A stretch of 64,000 bases of DNA, from NCBI GenBank assembly GCA_920105625.2, contig OV050033.1, positions 128,959,821 through 129,023,820 on the forward strand, given 5' to 3'. Both the position numbers and the translations under genes were made by a program. Below are positions 40,712 through 52,319 of this stretch, piece after piece. Source of the stretch: Clusia tigrina (lineage: Eukaryota; Arthropoda; Insecta; Diptera; Clusiidae). Position 1 is the stretch's first letter. Every line of letters starts with the position of its first letter. A model generated the notes under the pieces. It was not told the DNA's origin. It ran no database searches and was given only the letters and a program-made list of their open reading frames with translations.

Positions 40712-43700
40712 CTACGTGCCTACGTCCGGCTTCTTTGCGCGTTCAGGCATGCTGTTCTTCCGCTGGGCCTGAGAAATCTGCACGATGCGAGAGAGCGGCG
40801 AATGGGTGCTGCTAGTGGTGTTGGATGGGCGTGGTGCCATACCTGGCGGCAAAGAGAGCAAGCGTGCTGCATTGGCGCTGGCACCAGTTGCGCTGGAGCT
40901 GGTGCCACTGGTGTCGGTGGAGCCAGGCCCTAATTGTGCAGGCATATTTGGCTCACGCGCCAGCGGAGAAGGTCGCAGTGATAGACGTCGCTGTAGGGCC
41001 GTTTGGGAGGCAGTGGTTGGTAGGTTAAGCACCGCTGGGGTCGTCGAGGCAGCTGTTGTACCTGTTATCGACGACATGTTGTTGATATTGACGCCGGGTG
41101 GCGGCGCTTTGCCCGGTGGTATTTGCAAAGCTGTGGGACGTATGCTGAAGCGGCGCTTGAATTTTGTGGTGGCGCCGCCAGGGGCCAACACTGGTTGCTG
41201 CAGTAAGTGTGCCGGAGTGGGCTCCTTTTCGCTGTAGCTCGGTGGTGGGTCGACGATTTGCATTGAAGACTGGCGGCGTCTGGTAAGCACGTTACCCGCT
41301 GCCGTTGGCGCTTGATAGGCAGTTGCAACCAGTGGTGAAGACGGCAGAGTGCCGACTATGGTGGAACGACGACTGTACAGGCGGTTTGCTGCGGTGGCGG
41401 TGAGCGTTCTGGTATTATCGCCAAAGAGTGAGAGTAACGAGGGCAATTCAGGCTGGTCCAGTCCGGCGGTGCCCATTTTGCGTTGCTTGGTATCGCTTTG
41501 GAAGACGCCTCCCAATTCTGTGTAAGGCTCGGCTTGCGCTTTGGCTGCGGCTTCATTCAACGCCACTTGTGTGTGCATAACTTCAAGAGCGCGTATTAGG
41601 TCCGCCACTGTTGTGTTCTCCAGCACGCTGAGATCCTCTTCAGAGGTGGCGGTAAACATACTGGGACGGCGCCCTACGTTGAGGGGTAAATTGCCGCCCC
41701 TTTGCGGTGGTACACTGACGGATACAGAAGCCGAGCTCCCACGACGCTGCGATAGGCTGCCGCGACGTTGAGTCAGAGCCGCAGCGCTGTTCGGCGGGAA
41801 GACACTGGCCCGCCTGTTAGTCGCCGCAAAGGCTGGATTTTGTGTGAATATGGATTCGCGACGCTTTTTGGGCATAGCCGCGGAGCCTTTCTGTTGATAG
41901 GCGTTGATAGGTAACGCTGTGTTAGGCATTTCGGCGGCGTCGTAGACACTGCCACGTCGTCCATGCGCCAGCGAAGAAAGTCTCGAGGAGATGCTTGTAT
42001 CCGAGGCGTATGCCTGATTGTCGTTGAGCGTCGGCAAGGGAGCTTTGCCGTTCTGGAAGTAGGTGGGACTGGCATTGGCCGTAACCGTGCTATAATAGTC
42101 CAAGTGAGGCGCACGATGTTGCTGCGTCTCTGGCACACTCACTATGGAGAACTTACGATTGCCATTGACAGTATCCGTTGTAGTAATAGTTTCCTGCGAC
42201 GGACGCTTCTTGAAGGGGAACACTTTACGTAGGCTCTCTGGTATGGAGAACTTCTTGGGGCGTTGCCTTCTCAACTCCTCATCTTCCATGTTGACAATGT
42301 AATCTTGCGGCGGTTGAGCAGCATTTGAGCGGTACATGTGCTCGCGATTGTTCTGCCGGAAACGATCGTTGATTGCCTGTTGTATTTGATTGTTGTCCCC
42401 ACTCCAGGTCCACTCGTTGTGTTGTACGGCCGGTCGCTGCATCTGCCACATAGGATTAATATTGAAATCGGAACAGGCACGGCCACGTGATCTGGGTGGT
42501 TCATGGGCGCTGGGGAAAGACCACTCGCTAGCCAAGATCTGCGAATCGGAGAAGCCATGATAGCCGCCGTACATGTCACCAGCACCCAAAGTGGTGTCCT
42601 CCGTTGTTGGCGGCTTTATAGAAGCCAAAGCGGTAACCACTTTCGCCAAAAGTCCAGTCGTCTGGCGGAAGGCTTCGGCATTCTCGAACGACTTTTCCTT
42701 GTCGATTTTGTCCAGTTCAGTGTCCGAGGAAGCGTGCACTGGCAACAAACCATCAGCGCGCACCTCCAACACATCGTAGCACTCGGAAAAGGCTCTTTTG
42801 CGATTGATGGCAATGTGCGGTGGATCCACGCGATACATGCTGAGCTCCGGACAGGAGACGGAACGGTACAGCGACTGCGAGACATCTGCTTCGGTGTAGA
42901 CAGGCTGAATTAATATGTGTGTGTGTGTCAGTGAGGGTAGAAATGTGGATGGAGAGAATAGAGAGGGAAAATTTTGGTTAGTTTGTGTTCTATGTGAGTG
43001 CTGAGTGCAACTGAGAAATGGTGGACATAAGTATATAATATGTACTCGTAGAGATCAAGTCAAGGAGCATAGATACAAGGCTGTGTGGTGATACTCGTAT
43101 TCCTCGAATGATCTAACTAAATAGCATAAATGGTATGGTAGAAAATTAGGACTGAGAAACAGCAGGACGGCGACGAAGCTAAAATATATTTGGACAACGA
43201 GAGAAAGAGACAAATATACTCATTCCAGACATAAATATTCCTCTGGATTTGAAAAGGTTTCATTATTATTATTATTAGATCTTACGCCACACTTAATTAT
43301 GACTGTAAGGTGTTGGGGAATGTGCTACTAGCTACTGAGGTCTTCGACTTGAAGAGATTTTTTAGAAGGAAGCATTTTTAAGACCAAACCCGCGGCAGGA
43401 TTTGATCATGCGGCCCTAGAAGTGTGAGTCTAGCATACTTACCACTAGACCACAGAGGGGCTTAAAAGGTTTCAATTGCCAGGATTGTGAATGTTCTCTT
43501 CGGAATACTCCCAGTGGGAACTCATCCACGTCTGGAGGAATATTCATGAGCTGGTGTGTTATATCATGCTGACTGTTTTTATTGATTAATATCGACTGAT
43601 TCCTGACCTATCCACACATGAAAATCATCATTTTGGAATTAACAGCAGATTACTGTTTTCATGCCGGCACATGTGACAATCCAATATTTAGACGTATACC

Positions 43701-46700
43701 CGAATATTGCTTAGGATGTGTTGTTAGTCAGTTATCGCTTCATATATATCGAGAAAAATGATATCATTAACACCTGAGTAGCATCATTACAGAGCACTAA
43801 TTTGTACCAATTGCAGCATTATAGTTAGCAGCCAAGTGTCTATACTCCCTTTATAAGTGTACTTATACAGTAAATTTAAATAAAATACCAAAACTGAGTC
43901 GAGTGCACGTTAATTTTGCTAAATTTATTGCAAATATATTTAAAATTTGATTGAAGAGAGGCTTATTAGGTTTTTTTTAAATAGACTACTTACACCACAA
44001 TTCCGTCGTTTTTCGAATTTTTTTGCGAAAAAACTATTTGTAAAAAAACAAATAAAAAACAAAATGGTTAAAATAAATTTACTTTCAAAAAATTATAATC
44101 CCATTGTGTTACTTTTATAGTGATCATGCGTATTTGTTGTGCGGAGAGTGCTGTTAATGGCGAATGGGTGGTGCGTCAGACCAGGGCACACAACGTTGTA
44201 GTAGCTACATGTACCGAAAAAGGGAAGGTGGGGAAACTCACAACCTTAAAGCTGTCTTACGGAAGATCACGATCCTCTTCTCTAAGAAAAACAGATCTCC
44301 TACGGTCTCTCCGCTAATATATAAAGGTGTGGAAATTCCGATGAAGGAGACAGTCAAATATTTGTTACTAATACTAGACAGGAAACTTACCCGGACACCC
44401 AATATTGAGGAAAAAGTTAGGAAGGCAAATATTGCTTTGTACACTTGTAAAAAAGCGGTCGGAATTGGGTGTCCCCTGTACATTTCTGTAGTCAGACCTA
44501 TATTGTTATATGGACTACTGGTATGGTGGCCACCCGCTCAGAAACAAAGGTATTTGAAACTTCTGAGCAAGGTTCAACGAACAGTTCTTCTGTGTATTTC
44601 TGGTGCTTTTAGGACTACCCCAACTAAAGCATTAGGAGTAATACTCAACCTACCTACACTAGATCTGGTAGGGTAACAAGTGGCCGCCGCATCGGCGCTA
44701 AGGCTGAAATGCACGGCGTTTTGGAATGATCGGCAGACTGGCCACTCGGCTCTCGTGCATACCCCGAGTAGTTGTATCCAACACATTGACCACTATATAT
44801 CTAATCTCAACTTTGGTAGGCAGTTCAAGACACATATTCTGTCTAGAAGGGAGAGGCAAACACCCATGCCAAGGAGAAGGGGGAACTTCTACACCAACGG
44901 AACCAAGCTTGACGAAAGAGTCGGCTTTGGAGTTTTCTCAAAAGAACTGGGACTGGAACTTTCGTTTTGTCTGTCCGACCATAACAAAAACCACTATAAA
45001 TATCTACTCGGATAGCCAGGCGGCAATCAAGTCAATGAACTCAGTGGCACTAAAATCAAAGATTTCACGCCCTAAATGATATCAGCACCATTCCCAGGGT
45101 ACGCCTAATATGGGTTTCGGATATTGAAGTGGAAGACGGGGTACCAACCTTCCTCTGTATACTGAGAGATGCGAGGTTGGAATACCATTTGCCACCTGCC
45201 AACTAATGTTGAAGAATCCCGTCGTGCGTGAGGTTAATAGGTCTTAGGCAGACGAAGGCACTTGATTAACGACTGTGTTAATGTGGCCGAAACTTGATAA
45301 GAAAAATCTAGAGACTTGTTTGGCCTGTCGAGAGAACATATCTCTGACTACAAAATACTCTCTTTTTATTTAGTATGGAAGACCATCATTGGAGAGTGAG
45401 GCAGAGTAAGAAAAATAGAGAAGAAAGTTTCTGTCAAAAATGACAGGTGTCAAATATATTTTGACACCTAGCATATTCTCCCGTTAGAATCGTTGACCTT
45501 ATATATTTCTGCTATGCTTTTACTGCTACGAGTGTACGCCAATTCTTCTTCAGATTCGATGACTTTATATATATTTTTTCTATATTTTTACTGCTATAAA
45601 TTTAGGGCAATTCTTCTTCAGATTCGTTGATTTTATATTATGCTATGTTTTTACTGCTACGAATTAATGGCAAAGGGAAAATATGAACACGATTCTTATG
45701 AAGTTGTTAAGTACCTGCTTTGTGTGCACTGGTTTAGACCGATATATAATATAGATAGGACGTACCGTGCGCGTATGATAATATTGCAATATTTATAGAA
45801 AATGGACTACAATTTACATGCTTGAATTTTTGTTGTTCGTTGAATTAATGCAAATATAACAAAATTAATGTGCACATTTACCCACAATTAAAAACTTACG
45901 GCTAAAACAGACATACAGACATAATAATTAATTATATGGGAACGTAATTGGATTTCAGTTTTCTTGGCTAATAAAATGCATATATACATAAATACAAGTA
46001 ACTAATTTTATAAAGTGCAGAAATGTAAAACGTGCTTCAATTTTATCACTTGGCCACGATAAAAAATTTGTTTACGACTAGTTCGGAACAGCAGGTAAAG
46101 CACCGAGATACCAGCATTCTTCGCCGACGAGGCATAAGTCATAGCAGTGATATACAAACAAACAGCCGTTTGCACCGACTCGTCAGAAATTATAGCGAAA
46201 ACACACAGTGGTTTACGCCGTGTCGACAGAAATTATAGCAATGACATCAGCGGTTAATGCCGAATCGGCAGAAATCACAGCCGAAAAAAACAGTGGTTTA
46301 CGCCGTGTCGACATAAATTATAGCAATGACATCAGCGGTTAATGCCGAATCGGCAGAAATCATAGCCGAAAAACACAGTAGTTTACGCCGACTCGACAGA
46401 AATCAAAGCAATGACACACAGCGGTTTACGCCGACTCGGCAGAAATAATAGCGAAAGCATACAGTGGTTTACGCCGTGCCGGCAGAAATCATAGCAATGA
46501 CATACAAACACAGAGCGGTCTACGCCGAGTCGGCAGAAATCACAGCAATGACACACAGTGGCTTACGCCGACTCGTCAGTAATCAAAGCAATGACACACA
46601 CAGCATTTTACAGTCGGTAACTCGCTTATACGAGTATGCTGCGCAGTTGCCTCTGCTTTGTGTAGTTCCCAACAATATGTAAGGAAGCGCCGAGACGGTT

Positions 46701-49700
46701 GCCCAGTGAACGAAAATCGGTGTGATAATTGTTTCTGGTAAAATTATTTTCGTTGCTCATTTCAGGCTGAATTTTTAACCTACTCCAGCAGTTTTTGGCA
46801 AATTCATGCATAACCGAATCGATGCTGCAGTAATTTCAAGAAATTTACTCGTTGTTTAACTAACGAATTTTGCTATTAGGAGTACTGAATCACTGACTCC
46901 TTAGTGCAGGCCATAATTTTCGTTACTTTGCTTTTAACTAGTTAACGTTTGTTTCATTACTGAAGCACCCTTTTGGAGAGGCTCTCAAAATTGCTTCACA
47001 AACAAACTATTTAAAAATATTGCTGATCATTTTTTACCGGGAAGATAGCGAAATATGTACATATTATTTAATTTTAATTAATATTAATAATTTATAGTTT
47101 TAATTAAATAATATTTAATAATAAAAATACAATTTATAATATTATTCATACGCCAAGTGCACCCACATGAAAATTGCAATTTATTTGACCATAAATGTTT
47201 ACAAAAAAATTATAAATAGTTAATTATTAATAATAATTATTATTAATAAAAATATTTTATATTATTATTACTAACTTTTTAATAATAATAATAACTATTA
47301 AAATATATTCATTAAAATAAATATTAATTAAATGTTAATAAAAATAATAAATAATTAAATATAATTTCCCCATAATCCCAAAATTAAATGTATTAAATAT
47401 ATTTTAATTATTATTAATAAAATAGAATTTAATAACTATTAAAATAAATATTTTATTAAATGTTAATAAAAATAATAAATGATTAATAATAATTTTCCCA
47501 TAAGCCCAAAATTAAATTAAATACATTAAAAATAAAATTGAGATATGTTTTGGAATAGATTTAAATTTAAAGAAACATATGGTTTGCTTTGGAATAGATT
47601 GTTTTACCTTAAATTTTATTATATACAATTCATTCAAAATTCTACGCAGATAGCCAACGTCTTTGGTGACACCATTCCAAATACGATTCTGGGTTGCTTT
47701 AATATTCGTGGAGAGTTGCTGTTCCAGACGTGCCAACTTTTTACTTTGTAATCCTCTGAAAGCAAAGTAATTAATTTTGAACTTATGTTAGTGGAGGAAG
47801 GTAGACGATATATGTACATTTGTTCTACAAATTGGGGTTAATTTACAAGATTTTGGTGTTACTCATACGACACGCACACCAGAGATGGCAGATAAGTATT
47901 AGAGATAGGCGATAAAGAGAAATTTATCGATAATTTTACCAAATGATACTTACATGCAGAAGCTATAGAAGGTCTAATTTGGGCCTATAAAAATAGTGAA
48001 GCATAATCAAGCAGATCGGTGGAGATTGATCGTTTTGTTATGAAAAAAATTAAATAAATAAAATGAAATGAAATTAATAATATATATATTATTAGCATCC
48101 TTCTCCCTAATATTTTGACAGATAATTTGAAGCCTCGCTAAATGAACATGATATATATTATTAATATCATTCTATACTATTTTGAAAGATAATTTGAATT
48201 TTGGCTATATCGGTAAATACGAATATATCGCCCATCTCTAGTAAATATATATTTAACATGAAGATTATTTTTGTAACGAATTTATTGACAAGACAAGTTA
48301 CAACAGTAGTTGCAATTGCGTATGTGGTTATGCCACCGTAATAATTTTTCAGAAGAAGAAGAAGAATTATTGAAAATTTTTTTTTTTTTTGGCATATCTT
48401 CTATCTAGCTATTTCGGACACGCCACTTGTCCTCATCAGAGATCTTTCAATGAAAGGCAATTTTTCCCCAAGCATTTTTATTATGTCTCAGAAATCAATA
48501 AATTCGTTACAAAAATAATCTTCATATACACAGAATTGACGACTATCGACTTACTCACATTTACAGAATGAATACGGTAAAAAGGTGACAACTATGTCTA
48601 CTGACGAATCTTCACAAGAAATTGTAAACTTTATAGAATGTATCCTTAGAAGGTTAGTGTGATCAGGCTTAATTAGCCTGCCACTAACAAAAAGCAATGT
48701 ACTATGACACCACTGAAATTTAAAAATTATTACGGTGGCATAACCACATACGCAATTGCAACTACTGTTGTAACTTGTCTTGTCAATAAATTCGTTACAA
48801 AAATAATCTTCATATACACAGAATTGACGACTATCGACTTACTCATATATATTTAACATTTATAAGTTCAGATGTAGTTTTGTTTAATTCTTGTATTCCC
48901 TCATTAATGTCAAAATATTAAGAATATAGGGTGTTTTTTACATTATAGATGCGACTTCATTATCGTTATAATCAAAAATAAACTTTAAAGCAAAATATAT
49001 ATATTATTAATATCCTTCTATAATATTATGACAGATAATTTATTCGCTATATCGATAAATATGAATATATCACCCATCTAAAGAAAATGTATATTTAAAT
49101 TAAACTTTTAAATATAGTTCTTTTGTTAACTTGTTTTCAATCCGTCATTGCTATTAAGGTTAAGGATATAGGGTGTTTTTTATGTGTTAGATGCGACTTT
49201 ATTATCCTTACAATCTATTGTGATTTACGAAATAAACTTAAATTTGAAATTATATCAAGCATAAAAACACTCCTTCATTAATATCAAAATGTTACTGATA
49301 TAGGGTGTTTTTTTATATTATAGATACGACTTTATTATCCTTATAATCTAATATAATATATGGAAATAAACTTTAATACAAATTTTAAGTTATATCAAGC
49401 ATAGAAAACACCTTTTCATTAATGTTAAGGATATAGGGTGTTTTTTATATTATAGATTCAATTCTATTATTTTCATAATCTTATATAATTTATTAAAAGA
49501 AACTTTAATGTAAAATTGAAGATCTATCATGCTTAAAAACACCCTTTATGTAGAGTAACATTGCAATACAAAAACATTCCCATTCATTTTAGTTCTAAAT
49601 ATTATAAAATTTGTTTCACCATTCTGCTAGTGTTAATTTTAGTGACTTGTTAGATTTGTTTTCATTGCCTGTTGAATTAGTTACCATTTAAAAAGGATCT

Positions 49701-51946
49701 CAAAAGTTTACTAACCTCGTTATAAAAGTCATTAGCATGAGTAAGTAGCCCAATGCGAATATGAACCAAACTATTATGAAAACTTCGTACACCATAAACC
49801 AAGCACCAAATTCTCGGGGCTGGAAAAATCGGGGAGAAAGCAAAAGAAAATCAATAAGTATTTCCAGTATCTTTAATGATATGTTCACCCACCTGATGCG
49901 GCTGAAATGTTGGCACAAAATCACCAAATCCAATTGTCGTGGTCGTAATATAAGAATAATAAAACGATATTATGTAGGGCCAACCTTCGAAGTACGAGAA
50001 TACCAGCGAAGGCAGCAGTAAGAACAGCGTTATACCAGGTACTAGAGCGATGGCCACAATCGTGATGAGACCCAATTGCGGCGGTACATAATGTATATCG
50101 GTGGATAATTTGTACTTTTTATAACGACGATAAATCGCGTAAAACTGGAAGAGACAAATAATAAATTACCCATTAATAAATAATTGAATTAAGTATTAAT
50201 GAATCTTCTTTTCTTCGGAGGTGTATATTGAAATATGGCAAAGCTTCATGGGCTGTCAAAAGCATACAGCTGTGATTTGACAGCTGCCTAAGAACACTTA
50301 TAATATGGCCGCGTTAATCAGGTTATCAGGTTTGGGAGAATTTCCCTATACCTCTGTCAATAATGTCAAATGCATCCGCTATCCGCTACATACATATACC
50401 AATGACAGTCTGAAAGGGATTGCCACATTTAAATTTTCACCGACTATTACGTTACTGGAAGTTTTATATTAAGTCTCTTTCTATACCCTTCAAGACTTGA
50501 CCGTTAAGTTTTGAGTTTTCTGAAGAGAGGACTCAGAGCATAGGGGAAGAATACATCCAATCCCTTTCGACACCGTTCAAGACTCAACTGCCAGACTTTG
50601 GGTCTTCCGAATAAAAGATTCATAGGAAATGTACAAACTACATTCATTAATTATTTATTTGAGAGCATGTTGAATGCCCCTCGAAGTCTAGAAACACTCT
50701 TATATATTATTGGAACGCGATTTCTCTAGTACTTCAATGAGCGCTTGCAGTGTAGTTTCCAAAGACCTGCCTTTGATGTAGGTATGCTCTGATTTGGTTA
50801 TAAAAATAGGATTTATGGACCTGAAAATCGAAGACCCTTTCCAGGGTTTCAAAGGACATGCTCTATCGATCTATCATCATTATGCTTATTAGGAGCTTCT
50901 CTCCATCTTTTGTGAATGTACGATAATTTTGGGGAAACATTATATATTTCCAAAAGCCTCTGGCATGTGTAGAGCCATTTTGAATGTATTCGGGAATGAT
51001 ACTATCAGATCCGAATGAATGTGTTGATATCTTATTGAACGTAAGCATTGTCTATTTGGAAATATAATATAGTCGCTAGCAAAATGATCAACCTATGATC
51101 AAGAAAGATTTTCGTTCCCCTAATTATTGAGTATTAAAAAAGATCTCGTTGATCTCGGCTCCAGACTTGGTCCAGACATCATCGGATTTTTAAATAGAGT
51201 CAAGCAAAATACAAGAGAGTCCTTGGTGTTGGTTTGATAATCTACCGAAGAAATCCCCCCAACGCATTCTTTCAGTATTCCAAATAGCATATTTTAGTCC
51301 CCTTGGCTTGGATTTGAAATATGACCTTTGTTTGATGGTGACCTTTGTTCTACTAAAGAGTCTCTTGCAGTCTTATCTTAGCTGACCCAGTTCCACCAAT
51401 GAAGTTTCGACTTGTCTGTTGGTCTCGATGGAAAGCAGACAGATTTCGTTGCACAGTCAAATAGTACTGTGATATCGGAGTAGGTGTTGATAAGGTTATA
51501 TATACACTGTAAACCTGATTCAATAGTAGACCGGATCTAGTCCTGCAGAGTCTGAAGAGTCTTGGTAAACAGGGAAGGGCAAATTTTACGTTATAATCTT
51601 GAATTGTCTAAATGGGGAATGGCATTTCCTCTGATTAAACTTACCATTCCAGCAAAATATTCTCCAAGACCTGCAAATAGGATTCCATTAATCGGTATAC
51701 CGATTACCGAATACACAATCACTATCATGCGGCCGAGATTGGATGTTGGCGCTATGTTGCCGTAGCCCACGGTGGAGCATACGGTGAAAGCGAAGAAGAA
51801 CGAGTGATAGAATGTCCAGGTGTAGGGTATTTCATGTTCGTCGGATTTGTAATCGGTAACCGGTTTGCCACAGTATTCGGTGATCTTCTGCAGTACTTCA
51901 TTTTGGGTAGTTTTATTTTCGTCGCCAAGTTGTTCGAGTAAATATT
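40712..51946 (-). CDS. Ork1: Two-pore-domain K+ channel Ork1 (5' exon(s) not in view)
   Basis: Outward-leak potassium channel of the plasma membrane. Exons: 51946-51645, 49819-49716 after 50144-49893, 47755-47608 and 42904-40712; introns are GT-AG and phases agree, giving 999 residues in view. The first exon seen has the M1-P1 loop, pore 1 with TVGYGN, then M2 (VIVYSVIGIPINGILFAGL). The second has M3 and pore 2 with TIGFGD. The third has M4 (VFIIVWFIFALGYLLMLM). The fourth is a helical linker (ATQNRIWNGVTKDVGYLRR). The last is a 730-residue cytoplasmic tail. Pore motifs and the linker and tail match fly Ork1. The tail has ten R-R-x-S/T sites, fitting known kinase control of this channel. The first exon (start codon, helix M1) was not found. 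The 4.7-kb last intron is full of repeats. Confidence 0.93.
42916..42928. repeat. (TG)n tract next to the Ork1 last-exon acceptor
   Basis: Six and a half TG units, read as (CA)n in the transcript, lie 11 bases upstream of the acceptor AG at 42905-42906. Confidence 0.85.
43263..43463 (-). mobile_element. tRNA-derived SINE in the last Ork1 intron
   Basis: 201 bp on the minus strand. The head has pol III box A TGGTCTAGTGG (43442-43452) and box B GATCAAATCC (43398-43407), a body of about 120 bp follows, and the tail is (TAA)n at 43263-43278. It is flanked by an 11-bp direct repeat AAAAGGTTTCA (43252-43262 and 43464-43474), a typical LINE-mediated target duplication. The head folds like a tRNA only in part, so it is not a working tRNA gene. 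Confidence 0.88.
43475..44110. other. Ork1 intron sequence, nothing recognised
   Basis: AT-rich intronic DNA between the SINE and the LINE relic. No repeat or coding motif recognised. Confidence 0.5.
44120..45240 (+). pseudogene. Decayed LINE (RT thumb and RNase H) in the Ork1 intron
   Basis: Plus strand: VKYLLLILDRKLTRTPNIEEKVRKANIALYTCKKAVG, then SVVRPILLYGLLVWWP and LLSKVQRTVLLCISGAFRTTPTKAL. This is the RT thumb end of R1/Jockey-type elements. RNase H follows in shifting frames as FYTNGTKLDERVGFGVFS and INIYSDSQAAIKSM. The TDG box has become TNG. It is antisense to Ork1. Confidence 0.75.
45486..45672. repeat. ~68-bp imperfect tandem repeat (three copies)
   Basis: Three diverged units share 'gattcg-tgac-ttatata', 'ctat-tttttactgcta' and, in the first two, 'caattcttcttca'. 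Intronic to Ork1. Confidence 0.75.
46145..46615. repeat. 42-43-bp satellite with a dyad core, ten units
   Basis: Each unit runs 'gtttacgccgactcggcagaaatcatagcaatgacacacagcg' with substitutions. A core of the form GCCGA-n-TCGGC (variants GCCGTGCCGGC, GCCGTGTCGAC) has two-fold symmetry and recurs every unit. Intronic to Ork1. The unit length is not a multiple of three, so forward open frames here are accidental. Confidence 0.92.
46620..47600. other. AT-rich intronic sequence of Ork1
   Basis: From about 47040 on the sequence is extremely AT-rich with (TAA/TTA)-like runs. Two similar blocks ending in '-ataa-cccaaaattaaat' (about 47310-47390 and 47440-47520) suggest a local duplication. No coding exon seen. 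Confidence 0.6.
48258..48813. repeat. Foldback element with 92-bp perfect inverted arms
   Basis: Bases 48258-48349 are the exact reverse complement of 48722-48813. The 372-bp centre contains a second direct copy of the right-arm end (48496-48552 equals 48784-48840). No open frame. It lies in the Ork1 intron between the M4 exon and the linker exon. Confidence 0.93.
48930..49545. repeat. ~130-bp tandem repeat, four imperfect units
   Basis: Units share 'gatatagggtgttttttatattatagat-cgacttTATTATccttataatc', 'aaataaactttaa' and 'tatatcaagcata-aaacacc'. Related segments with 'attatga-agataattt-...-gctatatcg-taaata-gaatatatc-cccatct' lie at 48080-48240 and 48990-49090, on both sides of the foldback element. 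Confidence 0.8.
50145..51644. other. Ork1 intron between the two pore exons
   Basis: 1500 bp with no TE motif or coding exon recognised. It holds two similar passages about 'caccgttcaagact' / 'cccttcaagactt' near 50490 and 50570. Confidence 0.6.
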
Positions 51947-52315
51947 CTGAAACAAATGTGAATATTTATTATTATTGTTATAATCTTATATCTGTAAGGA
52001 GTGGGAAGGATGTGAATACTAAAATATTTTATAAAATAGAGAGAGATTTAAGTGAATGTTCTATTAGGGGATGATATGAGGATGTTTGAGCCAGTTTTGC
52101 ACTTTATTCTCCACAAAAATGCCAATTGAGGTTCTCTGGTTTGCAGAACTTCCTCTCTCAATATACCAATATCAGACATCACAAGTGAAAGATTATCAGA
52201 CAACCACCCGAAAGTACAGCTACACATATAGCTAACTAAGGCATTATAGCGACAATGTTACAGCTTTGTAGTAACAAAGTTGCATATAAGTAAACAGGAC
52301 CTTTTAAAAATAAGA
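51947..52315. other. Ork1 intron or upstream DNA, no feature
   Basis: Sequence immediately upstream of the first pore exon. Nothing recognised beyond the acceptor at 51947-51948. Confidence 0.5.
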
Positions 52316-52319
52316 ACAA

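Noticed and set aside
43381..43463. Possible tRNA gene with A and B boxes
   Set aside because: The anticodon stem and acceptor stem do not pair properly, and the segment is the head of a SINE with a (TAA)n tail and target duplication.
46145..46615. Regularly spaced repeats resembling a CRISPR array
   Set aside because: The repeats are contiguous with no unique spacers, and the genome is clearly animal. It is a satellite.
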